DNA of 64,000 nt from Streptomyces sp. A1136. Its GTDB lineage: Bacteria > Actinomycetota > Actinomycetes > Streptomycetales > Streptomycetaceae. Position 1 is the stretch's first letter, and each line of letters starts with the position of its first letter. The stretch spans positions 102,287-166,286 of the forward strand of contig NZ_SSBJ01000017.1 of the NCBI RefSeq assembly GCF_004795055.1, in the 5' to 3' direction. The translations under genes were made by a program, and so were the position numbers. Shown here piece after piece: positions 43,143-50,691 of this stretch. The notes under the pieces are model-generated. The model did no database searches. It had not been told where the DNA came from and saw only the letters and a list, made by a program, of their open reading frames with translations.

Positions 43143-44774
43143 ATGACGACGACAGAGGCCACGAAGCCGACTGAGCCGCAGGCAGGCCCTGCCGACGGCT
43201 TCCACGTCTTCGACACCACCCTGCGCGACGGCGCCCAGCGCGAGGGCATCAACCTCACGGTCGCGGACAAGCTGACGATCGCCCGGCACCTGGACGACTT
43301 CGGGGTCGGCTTCATCGAGGGCGGCTGGCCCGGCGCCAACCCCCGCGACACCGAGTTCTTCGCCCGCGCCCGCGCCGAGATCGACTTCAAGCACGCGAAG
43401 CTCGTCGCCTTCGGTGCCACCCGCCGCGCGGGCGGCACGGCCGCCGCGGACCCCCAGGTCCGCGCCCTGTTGGAGTCCGGCGCGCCCGTGATCACCCTGG
43501 TCGCGAAGTCCCACGACCGGCACGTCGAACTCGCCCTGCGCACCACCTTGGACGAGAACCTGGAGATGGTCCGCGACACCGTCTCCCACCTGGTCGCGCA
43601 GGGCCGCCGGGTCTTCGTCGACTGCGAGCACTTCTTCGACGGCTACCGGGCCAACGCCGAGTACGCGAAGTCCGTGGTGCGCACCGCGTACGAGGCCGGC
43701 GCCGACGTCGTCATCCTGTGCGACACCAACGGCGGCATGCTCCCCGCCCAGATCTCCGCCACCGTCGCCACCGTCCTCGCGGACACCGGCGCGCGGCTGG
43801 GCATCCACGCGCAGGACGACACCGGCTGCGCGGTGGCCAACACGCTGGCCGCCGTGGACGCGGGCGCCACGCACGTCCAGTGCACCGCGAACGGCTACGG
43901 CGAGCGCGTGGGCAACGCCAACCTGTTCCCCGTCGTCGCCGCGCTGGAGATCAAGTACGGGCGCCGGGTGCTGCCCGAGGGCGCGCTCGCCGAGATGACC
44001 CGGATCTCGCACGCCATCGCCGAGGTCGTCAACCTGACGCCGTCCACGCACCAGCCGTACGTGGGTGTCTCCGCCTTCGCGCACAAGGCGGGCCTCCACG
44101 CCTCCGCCATCAAGGTCGACCCCGACCTGTACCAGCACATCGACCCCGAGCGCGTCGGCAACACCATGCGGATGCTGGTCTCCGACATGGCCGGCCGCGC
44201 CTCCATCGAGCTCAAGGGCAAGGAACTCGGCGTCGATCTCGGGGACGACCGCGCGCTGATCTCCCGGGTCGTGGAGCGGGTCAAGGAGCGCGAGCTCCAG
44301 GGCTACACGTACGAGGCCGCCGACGCCTCGTTCGAGTTGCTGCTGCGCGCCGAGGCCGAGGGGCGGGCCCGCAAGTACTTCCGGGTCGAGTCCTGGCGCG
44401 CGATCGTCGAGGACCGTCCGGACGGCACCCACGCCAACGAGGCCACGGTCAAGCTGTGGGCCAAGGGCGAGCGGATCGTGGCGACGGCCGAGGGCAACGG
44501 CCCCGTCAACGCCCTCGACCGGGCGCTGCGGGTGGCGCTGGAGCGGTTCTACCCGCAGTTGGCCAAGTTCGAGCTGGTGGACTACAAGGTCCGCATCCTG
44601 GAGGGCAAGCACGGTACGGAGTCCACCACCCGGGTGCTGATCTCCACGACGGACGGCGCCCGCGAATGGTCCACGGTCGGCGTGGCCCCGAACGTGATCG
44701 CGGCCTCCTGGCAGGCCCTGGAGGACGCCTTCACCTACGGTCTGCTGCGCGCCGGGGTGGAACCGGCCGAGTAG
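43143..44774 (+). CDS. cimA: Citramalate synthase
   Basis: A 543-residue member of the isopropylmalate/homocitrate synthase family, of the citramalate synthase type. It condenses pyruvate and acetyl-CoA to citramalate, giving 2-ketobutyrate for isoleucine without threonine. The TIM barrel starts FHVFDTTLRDGAQREGINLT and holds GFIEGGWPGANPRD, VILCDTNGGMLPAQI, GIHAQDDTGCAVANT and CTANGYGERVGNANL. A C-terminal regulatory LeuA-dimer domain (about 390-540) would bind isoleucine. ATG 43143 is the normal start. It follows an Ile-codon leader and attenuator, so both transcription and enzyme activity can answer to isoleucine. Confidence 0.93.
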   Translation: MTTTEATKPTEPQAGPADGFHVFDTTLRDGAQREGINLTVADKLTIARHLDDFGVGFIEGGWPGANPRDTEFFARARAEIDFKHAKLVAFGATRRAGGTAAADPQVRALLESGAPVITLVAKSHDRHVELALRTTLDENLEMVRDTVSHLVAQGRRVFVDCEHFFDGYRANAEYAKSVVRTAYEAGADVVILCDTNGGMLPAQISATVATVLADTGARLGIHAQDDTGCAVANTLAAVDAGATHVQCTANGYGERVGNANLFPVVAALEIKYGRRVLPEGALAEMTRISHAIAEVVNLTPSTHQPYVGVSAFAHKAGLHASAIKVDPDLYQHIDPERVGNTMRMLVSDMAGRASIELKGKELGVDLGDDRALISRVVERVKERELQGYTYEAADASFELLLRAEAEGRARKYFRVESWRAIVEDRPDGTHANEATVKLWAKGERIVATAEGNGPVNALDRALRVALERFYPQLAKFELVDYKVRILEGKHGTESTTRVLISTTDGAREWSTVGVAPNVIAASWQALEDAFTYGLLRAGVEPAE

Positions 44775-44850
44775 GCGCGCGGCCCGGGCGGGCCGGTGGC
44801 CTCGTGTGCCGTTCACCCGTGCGAGGGGCGATTCGGGTAGCGTCGTAGAC

Positions 44851-46197
44851 ATGAAGACCAGGCTTATGTCCGTATTGTCCGGTCTATTGCTGGGGCTTCT
44901 CGCCTTCGCTCTCGTGGGCGCACCGCAGGCGTCCGCGGACACCGGGACCGCGGCCGTCGCGCGGGCCCTCAAGCAGGGCCCCGTCTATGTCGACCCGCGC
45001 GCCGAGGCGCAGTTGCCGAAGGCGCAGGCGGACGCGCTGGCCCGGAAGATCGAGAAGGCCGGGAAGCCGGTCTTCGTCGCGGTCCTCCCGGCCACGGACG
45101 AGTTCCCGCCCAAGGGGCTGCTGAGCGCCGTCCGCGCCCAGACGGGCATCACGGGGCTGTACGCGATCCGCCTCGGTACCGGCTTCGACGCCGGGGCCGA
45201 CTCCTCCGTCATGCCCCGGGTCGCCGTACGCAACCTCACCGACGCCGTGAAGGCGGGCGGGCCGGTCGACGCGGTCACCGAGCTGAACAACTTCGTGGAC
45301 CAGGCCCTCACCCAGGCCAAGGGCAGGGCCCCGGCCTCCTGGGGCGGCACCGCCGCCGACCACGGCACCCCGGTCGGCGGCCTGGTCGCGCTCGGCGCGG
45401 TCGTCGTGCTCGGCGGCGGCGGCGCCTACGCGCTGGTCCGGCGCAACCGCAAGAAGAAGGAAGAGGCCCGCCGCGAGGCGATCGCCCGTCTCGGCGTGGT
45501 CGTGGACGAGGACATCACCGCCTTCGGCGAGGAACTCGACCGGCTGGACTTCCGGCCCGGTGAGCCCGGCGCCGACGACGCCATGCGCGCGGACTACGGC
45601 CGGGCCCTGGACTCCTACGAGCGGGCCAAGCAGATCATGGCCCAGGTCCGGTACCCGGAGGAGGTGCAGGGCGTCACGCAGGCACTGGAGGACGGGCGCT
45701 ACGCCTTGGCCCGCCTCGACGCGCGCCGCCAGGGCCGGCCGGTACCGGAGCGCCGTGCGCCCTGTTTCTTCGACCCGCGCCACGGTCCGAGCACGGAGGA
45801 CGCCACCTGGGCCCCGGCGGGCGGGGTGGCCCGTACCGTCCCCGTCTGCACGGCGGACGCCGTGCGGCTGCGCGACGGTCTGGACCCGGCCGTGCGCACC
45901 GTGGACACCGACCACGGGCCGCGCCCCTACTACGACGCGGGCCCGGCCTACGGCCCCTGGGCCGGCGGGTACTTCGGCGGAGGCATCCTGCCCGGTCTGC
46001 TCGTGGGCACGATGCTCGGTTCGCTGATGTCCGGTCCGGCGTACGCCTCCGACTTCGGCGGAGTGGGCGGCGGGTTCGACGGCGGTGACGTGTCGGGGGC
46101 CGACTTCGACCCGGCCGACTTCGGCGGCGGGGACTTCGGCGGCGGTGGGGGCTTCGACGGGGGTGGCGGCGGGTTCGACGGCGGGGGCGGCTTCTAG
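44851..46197 (+). CDS. Secreted/membrane protein with Gly-Asp-Phe-rich tail
   Basis: A 448-residue protein of unknown function. It has a signal sequence (MSVLSGLLLGLLAFALVGAP then ASA), an extracytoplasmic alpha/beta domain (about 35-165: PVYVDPRAEAQLPKAQADAL, PVFVAVLPATDEFPP), one membrane helix (about 178-198), a cytoplasmic basic and helical part (RRNRKKKEEARREAI onward), and a tail rich in GGGFDGG repeats. The two-sided layout with a Gly-rich end resembles TPM-type proteins, but I cannot place it firmly. ATG 44851 lies 7 bases after a TAGCGT -10-like hexamer with no ribosome site, so it is probably leaderless. Confidence 0.75.
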   Translation: MKTRLMSVLSGLLLGLLAFALVGAPQASADTGTAAVARALKQGPVYVDPRAEAQLPKAQADALARKIEKAGKPVFVAVLPATDEFPPKGLLSAVRAQTGITGLYAIRLGTGFDAGADSSVMPRVAVRNLTDAVKAGGPVDAVTELNNFVDQALTQAKGRAPASWGGTAADHGTPVGGLVALGAVVVLGGGGAYALVRRNRKKKEEARREAIARLGVVVDEDITAFGEELDRLDFRPGEPGADDAMRADYGRALDSYERAKQIMAQVRYPEEVQGVTQALEDGRYALARLDARRQGRPVPERRAPCFFDPRHGPSTEDATWAPAGGVARTVPVCTADAVRLRDGLDPAVRTVDTDHGPRPYYDAGPAYGPWAGGYFGGGILPGLLVGTMLGSLMSGPAYASDFGGVGGGFDGGDVSGADFDPADFGGGDFGGGGGFDGGGGGFDGGGGF

Positions 46198-46245
46198 GGC
46201 TCGGGGCCCGGGCCCGGCCGCCCCCCGGTATCGCCGACGGCCGGC

Positions 46246-46869
46246 TCAGGCCTGCTTGACGGCCGAGACGTCGAAGGTCAGCTTGACCTTGTCGCTGACC
46301 ATCACGCCGCCGGCCTCCAGCGCGGCGTTCCAGGTCAGGCCCCAGTCGGAGCGCAGGATCTGCGTGGAGCCCTCGAAGCCGACGCGCTGGTTGCCGTAGA
46401 CGTCGGTGGCGGAGCCGTTGAACTCCAGGTCGATGGAGAGCGGGCGGGTGACGTCCTTGATCGTCAGGTCGCCCGTGACGCGGTAGGTGTCACCGCCGAG
46501 GGCGGCCGCACCGGTGGAGCGGAAGCTCATCAGCGGGAAGGTCTCGGCGTCGAAGAAGTCGGCGCCGCGCAGGTGGGCGTCGCGATCGGCGATGCCGGTG
46601 TCCACGGAGGCGGTCTTCACCTCGATGGTGGCCGTCGAGCGGGACGGGTCGGCGCCGTCGAGGTGGAGGAGGCCCTCGTGCTCGGTGAAGGCGCCCCGGA
46701 CGTTGGTGACCATGGCGTGCCGGACGGTGAAGCCGATGCTGCTGTGGGCCGCGTCGATGGCGTAGTCGCCGGTGAGGGCCGCGAGCGCGGGGTCCACGTC
46801 CAGGGTGGCGACGGATGCGGCGGTGGTGGCGTTGTCCTGGTTGGTGGTGCGGCGGGTGAAGATGCCCAT
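46246..46869 (-). CDS. YceI family protein
   Basis: A 207-residue YceI-family lipocalin-like beta-barrel that binds polyprenyl or fatty chains. It opens GDYAIDAAHSSIGFTVRHAM, then VRGAFTEHEGLLHLD, the hallmark HLRGADFFDAETFPLMSF, and DLTIKDVTRPLSIDLEF. It has no signal peptide, so it is cytoplasmic. ATG 46869 follows GAGGAG. AT-rich repeats just upstream (46893-46951) look like a MarR-type or similar operator, and YceI genes in actinobacteria are often under such control. Physiological role is not known; isoprenoid handling or stress are guesses. Confidence 0.9.
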   Translation of the reverse strand: MGIFTRRTTNQDNATTAASVATLDVDPALAALTGDYAIDAAHSSIGFTVRHAMVTNVRGAFTEHEGLLHLDGADPSRSTATIEVKTASVDTGIADRDAHLRGADFFDAETFPLMSFRSTGAAALGGDTYRVTGDLTIKDVTRPLSIDLEFNGSATDVYGNQRVGFEGSTQILRSDWGLTWNAALEAGGVMVSDKVKLTFDVSAVKQA

Positions 46870-46892
46870 GATGACTCCTCGGTCGACGGTGC

Positions 46893-46951
46893 GAAACTTT
46901 GTTTAAGTTTCAACGACAATGACGCTAAACCCATTCCGTTCAAATTTCAAC
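46893..46951. promoter_or_regulatory. AT-rich operator repeats upstream of the YceI gene
   Basis: GAAACTT-TGTTT-AAGTTTC (46893-46911) is a perfect 7-bp inverted repeat. GTTTAAGTTTCAAC (46901-46914) recurs as GTTCAAATTTCAAC (46938-46951), 12 of 14 identical, 37 bases away. The base composition is very unlike the surroundings. They sit just upstream of the YceI start and about 170 bases before accB. Confidence 0.65.
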
Positions 46952-47122
46952 CTCTTCGTCAGTCGGGGCGTGATTTGTAGGATCTCCATAACGGGTGACG
47001 CCCGGGGCTGGTGGAGTTCGCGCCTCACCCGGCGGTTCTGTCCGGGCCGCACAGCGGATCGCTCCGGAGACTGTGCGGAACCAACGGAGGGTTTTCGGCC
47101 CGTCACTTCGTAAGGTCGGTAC

Positions 47123-48706
47123 ATGACCGTTGTGGACCAGACCCAGAGCGAGCCGACGGACGCCCGCGGGCGCGTGGCCGAACTGCACTCCCTGCGCGAG
47201 CAGGCGCGGCGCGGCCCCAGTGACCGGGCGACCGAGGCGCAGCACGCCAAGGGCAAGCTGACCGCGCGCGAGCGCATCGCGCTGTTGCTCGACGAGGGTT
47301 CCTTCAAGGAGGTCGAGCAGCTGCGCCGGCACCGGGCGAGCGGCTTCGGCCTGGAGGGCAAGAAGCCCTACACGGACGGCGTCATCACCGGCTGGGGCAC
47401 CGTCGAGGGCCGTACGGTCTTCGTCTACGCCCACGACTTCCGGATCTTCGGCGGCGCGCTGGGCGAGGCCCACGCCACGAAGATCCACAAGATCATGGAC
47501 ATGGCCATCGCGGCCGGTGCCCCCCTGGTCTCCCTGAACGACGGCGCGGGCGCCCGCATCCAGGAGGGCGTCTCCGCCCTCGCCGGGTACGGCGGCATCT
47601 TCCAGCGCAACACCAAGGCATCGGGCGTCATCCCGCAGATCTCCGTCATGCTGGGCCCCTGCGCCGGCGGCGCCGCGTACTCCCCGGCCCTCACGGACTT
47701 CGTCTTCATGGTCCGCGAGACCTCGCAGATGTTCATCACCGGCCCGGACGTGGTCCGCGCGGTGACCGGCGAGGAGATCACCCAGAACGGGCTCGGCGGC
47801 GCCGACGTGCACGCCGAGACCTCGGGCGTCGCGCACTTCGCGTACGACGACGAGGAGACCTGCATCGCCGAGGTCCGCTACCTCATCTCGATGCTGCCCT
47901 CCAACAACCGGGAGAACCCGCCGCTCCACCCGACCTCGGACCCGGCGGACCGCCGCTCCGACGTCCTGCTGGACCTGGTGCCCGCGGACGGCAACCGCCC
48001 CTACGACATGCTCAAGGTCATCGAGGAGCTCGTCGACGACGGCGACGTCCTGGAGGTCCACGAGCGCTGGGCCCGCAACATCATCTGCGCCCTTGCCCGC
48101 ATGGACGGTCAGGTCGTCGGCATCGTCGCCAACCAGCCCGGTCACCTGGCCGGCGTCCTGGACATCGAGGCCTCCGAGAAGGCGGCCCGCTTCGTCCAGA
48201 TGTGCGACGCCTTCAACATCCCGATCATCACCCTGCTCGACGTCCCCGGCTTCCTGCCGGGCGTCGACCAGGAGCACGGCGGCATCATCCGTCACGGTGC
48301 CAAGCTGCTGTACGCCTACTGCAACGCGACCGTCCCGCGGATCTCGCTGATCCTGCGCAAGGCGTACGGCGGCGCGTACATCGTCATGGACTCCCAGTCC
48401 ATCGGCGCCGACCTCACCTACGCCTGGCCCACCAACGAGATCGCCGTGATGGGCGCCGAGGGCGCGGCCAACGTCATCTTCCGCAAGCAGATCGCGGACG
48501 CCGAGGACCCCGAGGCCATGCGCGCCCGCATGGTCAAGGAGTACAAGGCCGAACTGATGCACCCGTACTACGCGGCCGAGCGCGGCCTCGTCGACGACGT
48601 CATCGACCCCGCCGAGACCCGCGAGGTGCTCGTCAGCGCGCTGGCGATGCTCCGCACCAAGCACGCCGATCTGCCGTCCCGCAAGCACGGCAACCCGCCG
48701 CAGTAA
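47123..48706 (+). CDS. accB: Acyl-CoA carboxylase beta (carboxyltransferase) subunit
   Basis: A 527-residue biotin-dependent carboxyltransferase that moves CO2 from carboxybiotin to acetyl-, propionyl- or butyryl-CoA. It has both crotonase-fold halves: GKLTARERIALLLDEGSFKE, VSLNDGAGARIQEG, GPCAGGAAYSPALTDFVFMV, then VANQPGHLAGVLDIEASEKA, LDVPGFLPGVDQEHGGIIRH and RKAYGGAYIVMDSQSIGADL. The Asp in DVPGFLPGVDQ is the residue that favours propionyl-CoA in actinobacterial relatives. ATG 47123 is 6 bases after TAAGGT, a leaderless arrangement. The epsilon subunit follows after 22 bases; the biotinylated alpha subunit is not in the window. Confidence 0.95.
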   Translation: MTVVDQTQSEPTDARGRVAELHSLREQARRGPSDRATEAQHAKGKLTARERIALLLDEGSFKEVEQLRRHRASGFGLEGKKPYTDGVITGWGTVEGRTVFVYAHDFRIFGGALGEAHATKIHKIMDMAIAAGAPLVSLNDGAGARIQEGVSALAGYGGIFQRNTKASGVIPQISVMLGPCAGGAAYSPALTDFVFMVRETSQMFITGPDVVRAVTGEEITQNGLGGADVHAETSGVAHFAYDDEETCIAEVRYLISMLPSNNRENPPLHPTSDPADRRSDVLLDLVPADGNRPYDMLKVIEELVDDGDVLEVHERWARNIICALARMDGQVVGIVANQPGHLAGVLDIEASEKAARFVQMCDAFNIPIITLLDVPGFLPGVDQEHGGIIRHGAKLLYAYCNATVPRISLILRKAYGGAYIVMDSQSIGADLTYAWPTNEIAVMGAEGAANVIFRKQIADAEDPEAMRARMVKEYKAELMHPYYAAERGLVDDVIDPAETREVLVSALAMLRTKHADLPSRKHGNPPQ

Positions 48707-48728
48707 GAGCGAAGGAGACCTGCCACCC

Positions 48729-48932
48729 ATGAGCGTCACCGCAGACACGCTGCTCAAGGTCGAGAAGGGCAACGCCGAGCCCGAGGAGCTGGCCGCGATC
48801 ACCGCGATCCTGCTCGCCCGCGCCGCCGCGGCCCCCGCGGCCGCCCCGGTGCACCGCATCGGCTCCCAGGCCCGCTGGCGCCGCCTGGAGCGCAGCCCCG
48901 GCTTCCGCTCCGCCCACAGCTGGCGCGGCTAG
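48729..48932 (+). CDS. accE: Acyl-CoA carboxylase epsilon subunit
   Basis: A 67-residue small subunit that stimulates the actinobacterial acyl-CoA carboxylase complex. The N-terminal half (LKVEKGNAEPEELAAITAIL) is the conserved epsilon motif, followed by an Ala-rich linker and a Trp-containing basic C-terminus (QARWRRLERSPGF) typical of the family. It follows accB by 22 bases, with GAAGGAG before ATG 48729. A 20-bp terminator closes the operon. Confidence 0.92.
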   Translation: MSVTADTLLKVEKGNAEPEELAAITAILLARAAAAPAAAPVHRIGSQARWRRLERSPGFRSAHSWRG

Positions 48933-48969
48933 AGCCCGCAGGGCACGGCCCCCGCGGCGGCCCGAACGA

Positions 48970-49011
48970 CGAAAGGCCCCCCGCACTCCTCGGAGTGCGG
49001 GGGGCCTTTCG
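48970..49011. terminator. 20-bp bidirectional terminator
   Basis: CGAAAGGCCCCCCGCACTCC (48970-48989), a 2-base gap, and its exact complement (48992-49011). It separates the convergent accB-accE and conservon transcripts; CTTTCG/CGAAAG ends give a short U-run both ways. Confidence 0.85.
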
Positions 49012-49030
49012 CGTGGGCCGGGCCGGCCGG

Positions 49031-49615
49031 TTACCGCAGGCGGGCCATCAGGGCGTGCTCGACCAGGGTGATGAGCGCGCTCTTGGCGTCCCCGCGGTGG
49101 CGGGCGTCGGTGGTGATGATGGGGGCGTCCGGGCCGATCTGAAGGGCCTCGCGGACTTCCTCCGGGGTGTAGGGCTGGTGTCCGTCGAAGCCGTTGAGGG
49201 CGATGACGAAGGGCAGGCCGCTGTTCTCGAAGTAGTCGACGGCGGGGAAGCAGTCGGCGAGACGGCGGGTGTCGACCAGCACCACGGCGCCGATGGCGCC
49301 GCGCACGAGGTCGTCCCACATGAACCAGAAGCGGTCCTGACCCGGGGTACCGAAGAGGTACAGGATCAGGTCCTGGTCCAAGGTGATGCGGCCGAAGTCC
49401 ATGGCGACCGTGGTGGTCGTCTTGTCCCCGGTGTGGGTGAGGTCGTCGATACCGGCGGAAGCGCTGGTCATGACGGCTTCGGTACGCAGCGGATTGATCT
49501 CGGAGACCGCGCCGACGAACGTGGTCTTGCCCACGCCGAAGCCGCCCGCCACCACGATCTTCGCGGAGGTGGTGGAGCGAGGAGCCGCTCCGCCGTTAGA
49601 GCTTGCGAAGTCCAC
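49031..49615 (-). CDS. Conservon GTPase (CvnD), downstream unit
   Basis: A 194-residue small Ras-like (Rab/MglA-type) GTPase. Motifs are the P-loop GGFGVGKTTFVGAVSEI, the switch/G3 region LFGTPGQDRFWFMWDDLVRG, a G4-like NGFD in place of NKxD, and G5-like TTDARHR. Conservon GTPases cycle at the membrane with CvnA, B and C as a heterotrimer-like signalling set in Streptomyces. Only 7 residues differ from the second CvnD at 54187-54771. Its start overlaps the end of the DUF742 gene by 20 bases. By gene order I think it equals cvnD2 of S. coelicolor, from memory. Confidence 0.93.
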   Translation of the reverse strand: MDFASSNGGAAPRSTTSAKIVVAGGFGVGKTTFVGAVSEINPLRTEAVMTSASAGIDDLTHTGDKTTTTVAMDFGRITLDQDLILYLFGTPGQDRFWFMWDDLVRGAIGAVVLVDTRRLADCFPAVDYFENSGLPFVIALNGFDGHQPYTPEEVREALQIGPDAPIITTDARHRGDAKSALITLVEHALMARLR

Positions 49616-50174
49616 TGAGCACCCTTTCGAGCAGTGTCACATCTGGCTGGCCGCCGGCAGACTCGTCGCCGCCGGGCTGATGAATGGCGACAAGGCCCGC
49701 CTCCGCCAGGTCGGCGACGAGGATGCGGGCGACACCAAGAGGAATGGAGAGGAGTGCCGAGATCTCCGCGACGGATTTGATCTCCTGGCACAGACGGCAG
49801 ATGCGCTGGTGCTCGGGCAACTGCCCTTGCAACCGAGCGGGATCGGCCGTGGTACTGACCAGCGCCTCGATGGCGAGCTGGTAGCGCGGCCGGGTACGGC
49901 CGCCGGTCATGGCGTACGGACGCACCAGCGGGTTGTGCGCCTTGGGCGCCGGCGGACGCGAGGCCCGGGGCGGCTGCTGCGGCAGCCGGTGGGGAGCCTG
50001 CGGCTGCTGCGGCTGACCGTACTGGGGCTGCTGGGGCTGACCGTACTGCTGCTGGTAGGGGTCGTGCTCCGACACGGGCCGGCTGGGGGCGGAGGGGAAG
50101 TTGAAGCGGTTCTGGTCGTGCCCACCCTGCGGCTGCTGCGCGCCGCCATAAGGATGTCCTCCGGGTGTTGTCAC
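49596..50174 (-). CDS. Conservon DUF742 protein (CvnC), downstream unit
   Basis: A 192-residue protein. The C-terminal DUF742 winged-helix-like domain (LVRPYAMTGGRTRPRYQLAI, CRLCQEIKSVAEISALLSIP, GVARILVADLAEAGLVAIHQ) follows a long disordered N-terminus rich in Gln, Pro, Gly and Tyr (about residues 1-80). The other CvnC in this window lacks most of that tail. GTG 50174 was chosen because AGGAGGAGGAAG lies directly upstream. CvnC interacts with CvnB and CvnD in studied conservons. It overlaps cvnD by 20 bases and follows a hairpin-containing gap after cvnB. Confidence 0.9.
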   Translation of the reverse strand: MTTPGGHPYGGAQQPQGGHDQNRFNFPSAPSRPVSEHDPYQQQYGQPQQPQYGQPQQPQAPHRLPQQPPRASRPPAPKAHNPLVRPYAMTGGRTRPRYQLAIEALVSTTADPARLQGQLPEHQRICRLCQEIKSVAEISALLSIPLGVARILVADLAEAGLVAIHQPGGDESAGGQPDVTLLERVLSGLRKL

Positions 50175-50225
50175 GCTTCCTCCTCCTGCTCCAAGAACGC
50201 AGTACTCCCTGTAGAACCGCGCCAC

Positions 50226-50241
50226 CGCACCTTATGGTGCG
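50226..50241 (-). repeat. Hairpin between cvnB and cvnC (downstream conservon)
   Basis: CGCACC-TTAT-GGTGCG is a 6-bp perfect inverted repeat in the 93-base gap. It may tune relative expression or mark an RNA processing site. The other conservon has a different, stronger hairpin at the same place. Confidence 0.5.
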
Positions 50242-50267
50242 ATGACGCGAAACGCACTGCCTGTTTG

Positions 50268-50690
50268 CTAGTTGAGAAGACTTCCCTGCAGCTCCGAACG
50301 CAGTTCCGGGGTGAGGACACTGCCGGCTCGGTCCACGAGGAGGGCCATCTCGTAGCCCACGAGGCCGATGTCGCACTCGGGGTGCGCGAGCACCGCGAGC
50401 GAGGAACCGTCGGAGACGGACATGAGGAACAGGAACCCCCGGTCCATCTCCACCACGGTCTGGTTGACGGCGCCACCCTCGAAGATGCGGGAGGCCCCGG
50501 CGGTCAGCGAGGTCAGACCGGAGGCCACGGCCGCCAGCTGATCGGCGCGGTCGCGCGGGAATCCGTCGGACATCGCCAGAAGAAGGCCGTCGGCGGAGAC
50601 CACCACCGTGTGGGACACCCCGGGGGTGTTGTCCACGAAGTTGGTGATCAACCAGTTCAGGTTCTGTGCCGCCTGGCTCATCGGGCTCAC
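50268..50690 (-). CDS. Conservon roadblock/LC7 protein (CvnB), downstream unit
   Basis: A 140-residue roadblock/LC7-fold protein (LNWLITNFVDNTPGVSHTVV, DGLLLAMSDGFPRDRADQLA, GLTSLTAGASRIFEGGAVNQ). In bacteria these act as partners or GTPase-activating proteins for MglA-like GTPases. GTG 50690 was chosen: AGGAG lies 7 bases upstream, and the paralogous gene has the same structure with TTG. It begins one base after the cvnA stop, so it is tightly coupled. Apart from the first residues it differs from the other CvnB at only three positions (P/S, D/E, N/G). Confidence 0.93.
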   Translation of the reverse strand: MSPMSQAAQNLNWLITNFVDNTPGVSHTVVVSADGLLLAMSDGFPRDRADQLAAVASGLTSLTAGASRIFEGGAVNQTVVEMDRGFLFLMSVSDGSSLAVLAHPECDIGLVGYEMALLVDRAGSVLTPELRSELQGSLLN

Positions 50691-50691
50691 A

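Noticed and set aside
48729..48932. accE as a spurious short frame
   Set aside because: The length, position behind accB and the LKVEKGNAEPEELAA segment match the known epsilon subunits, so it was kept as a real gene.
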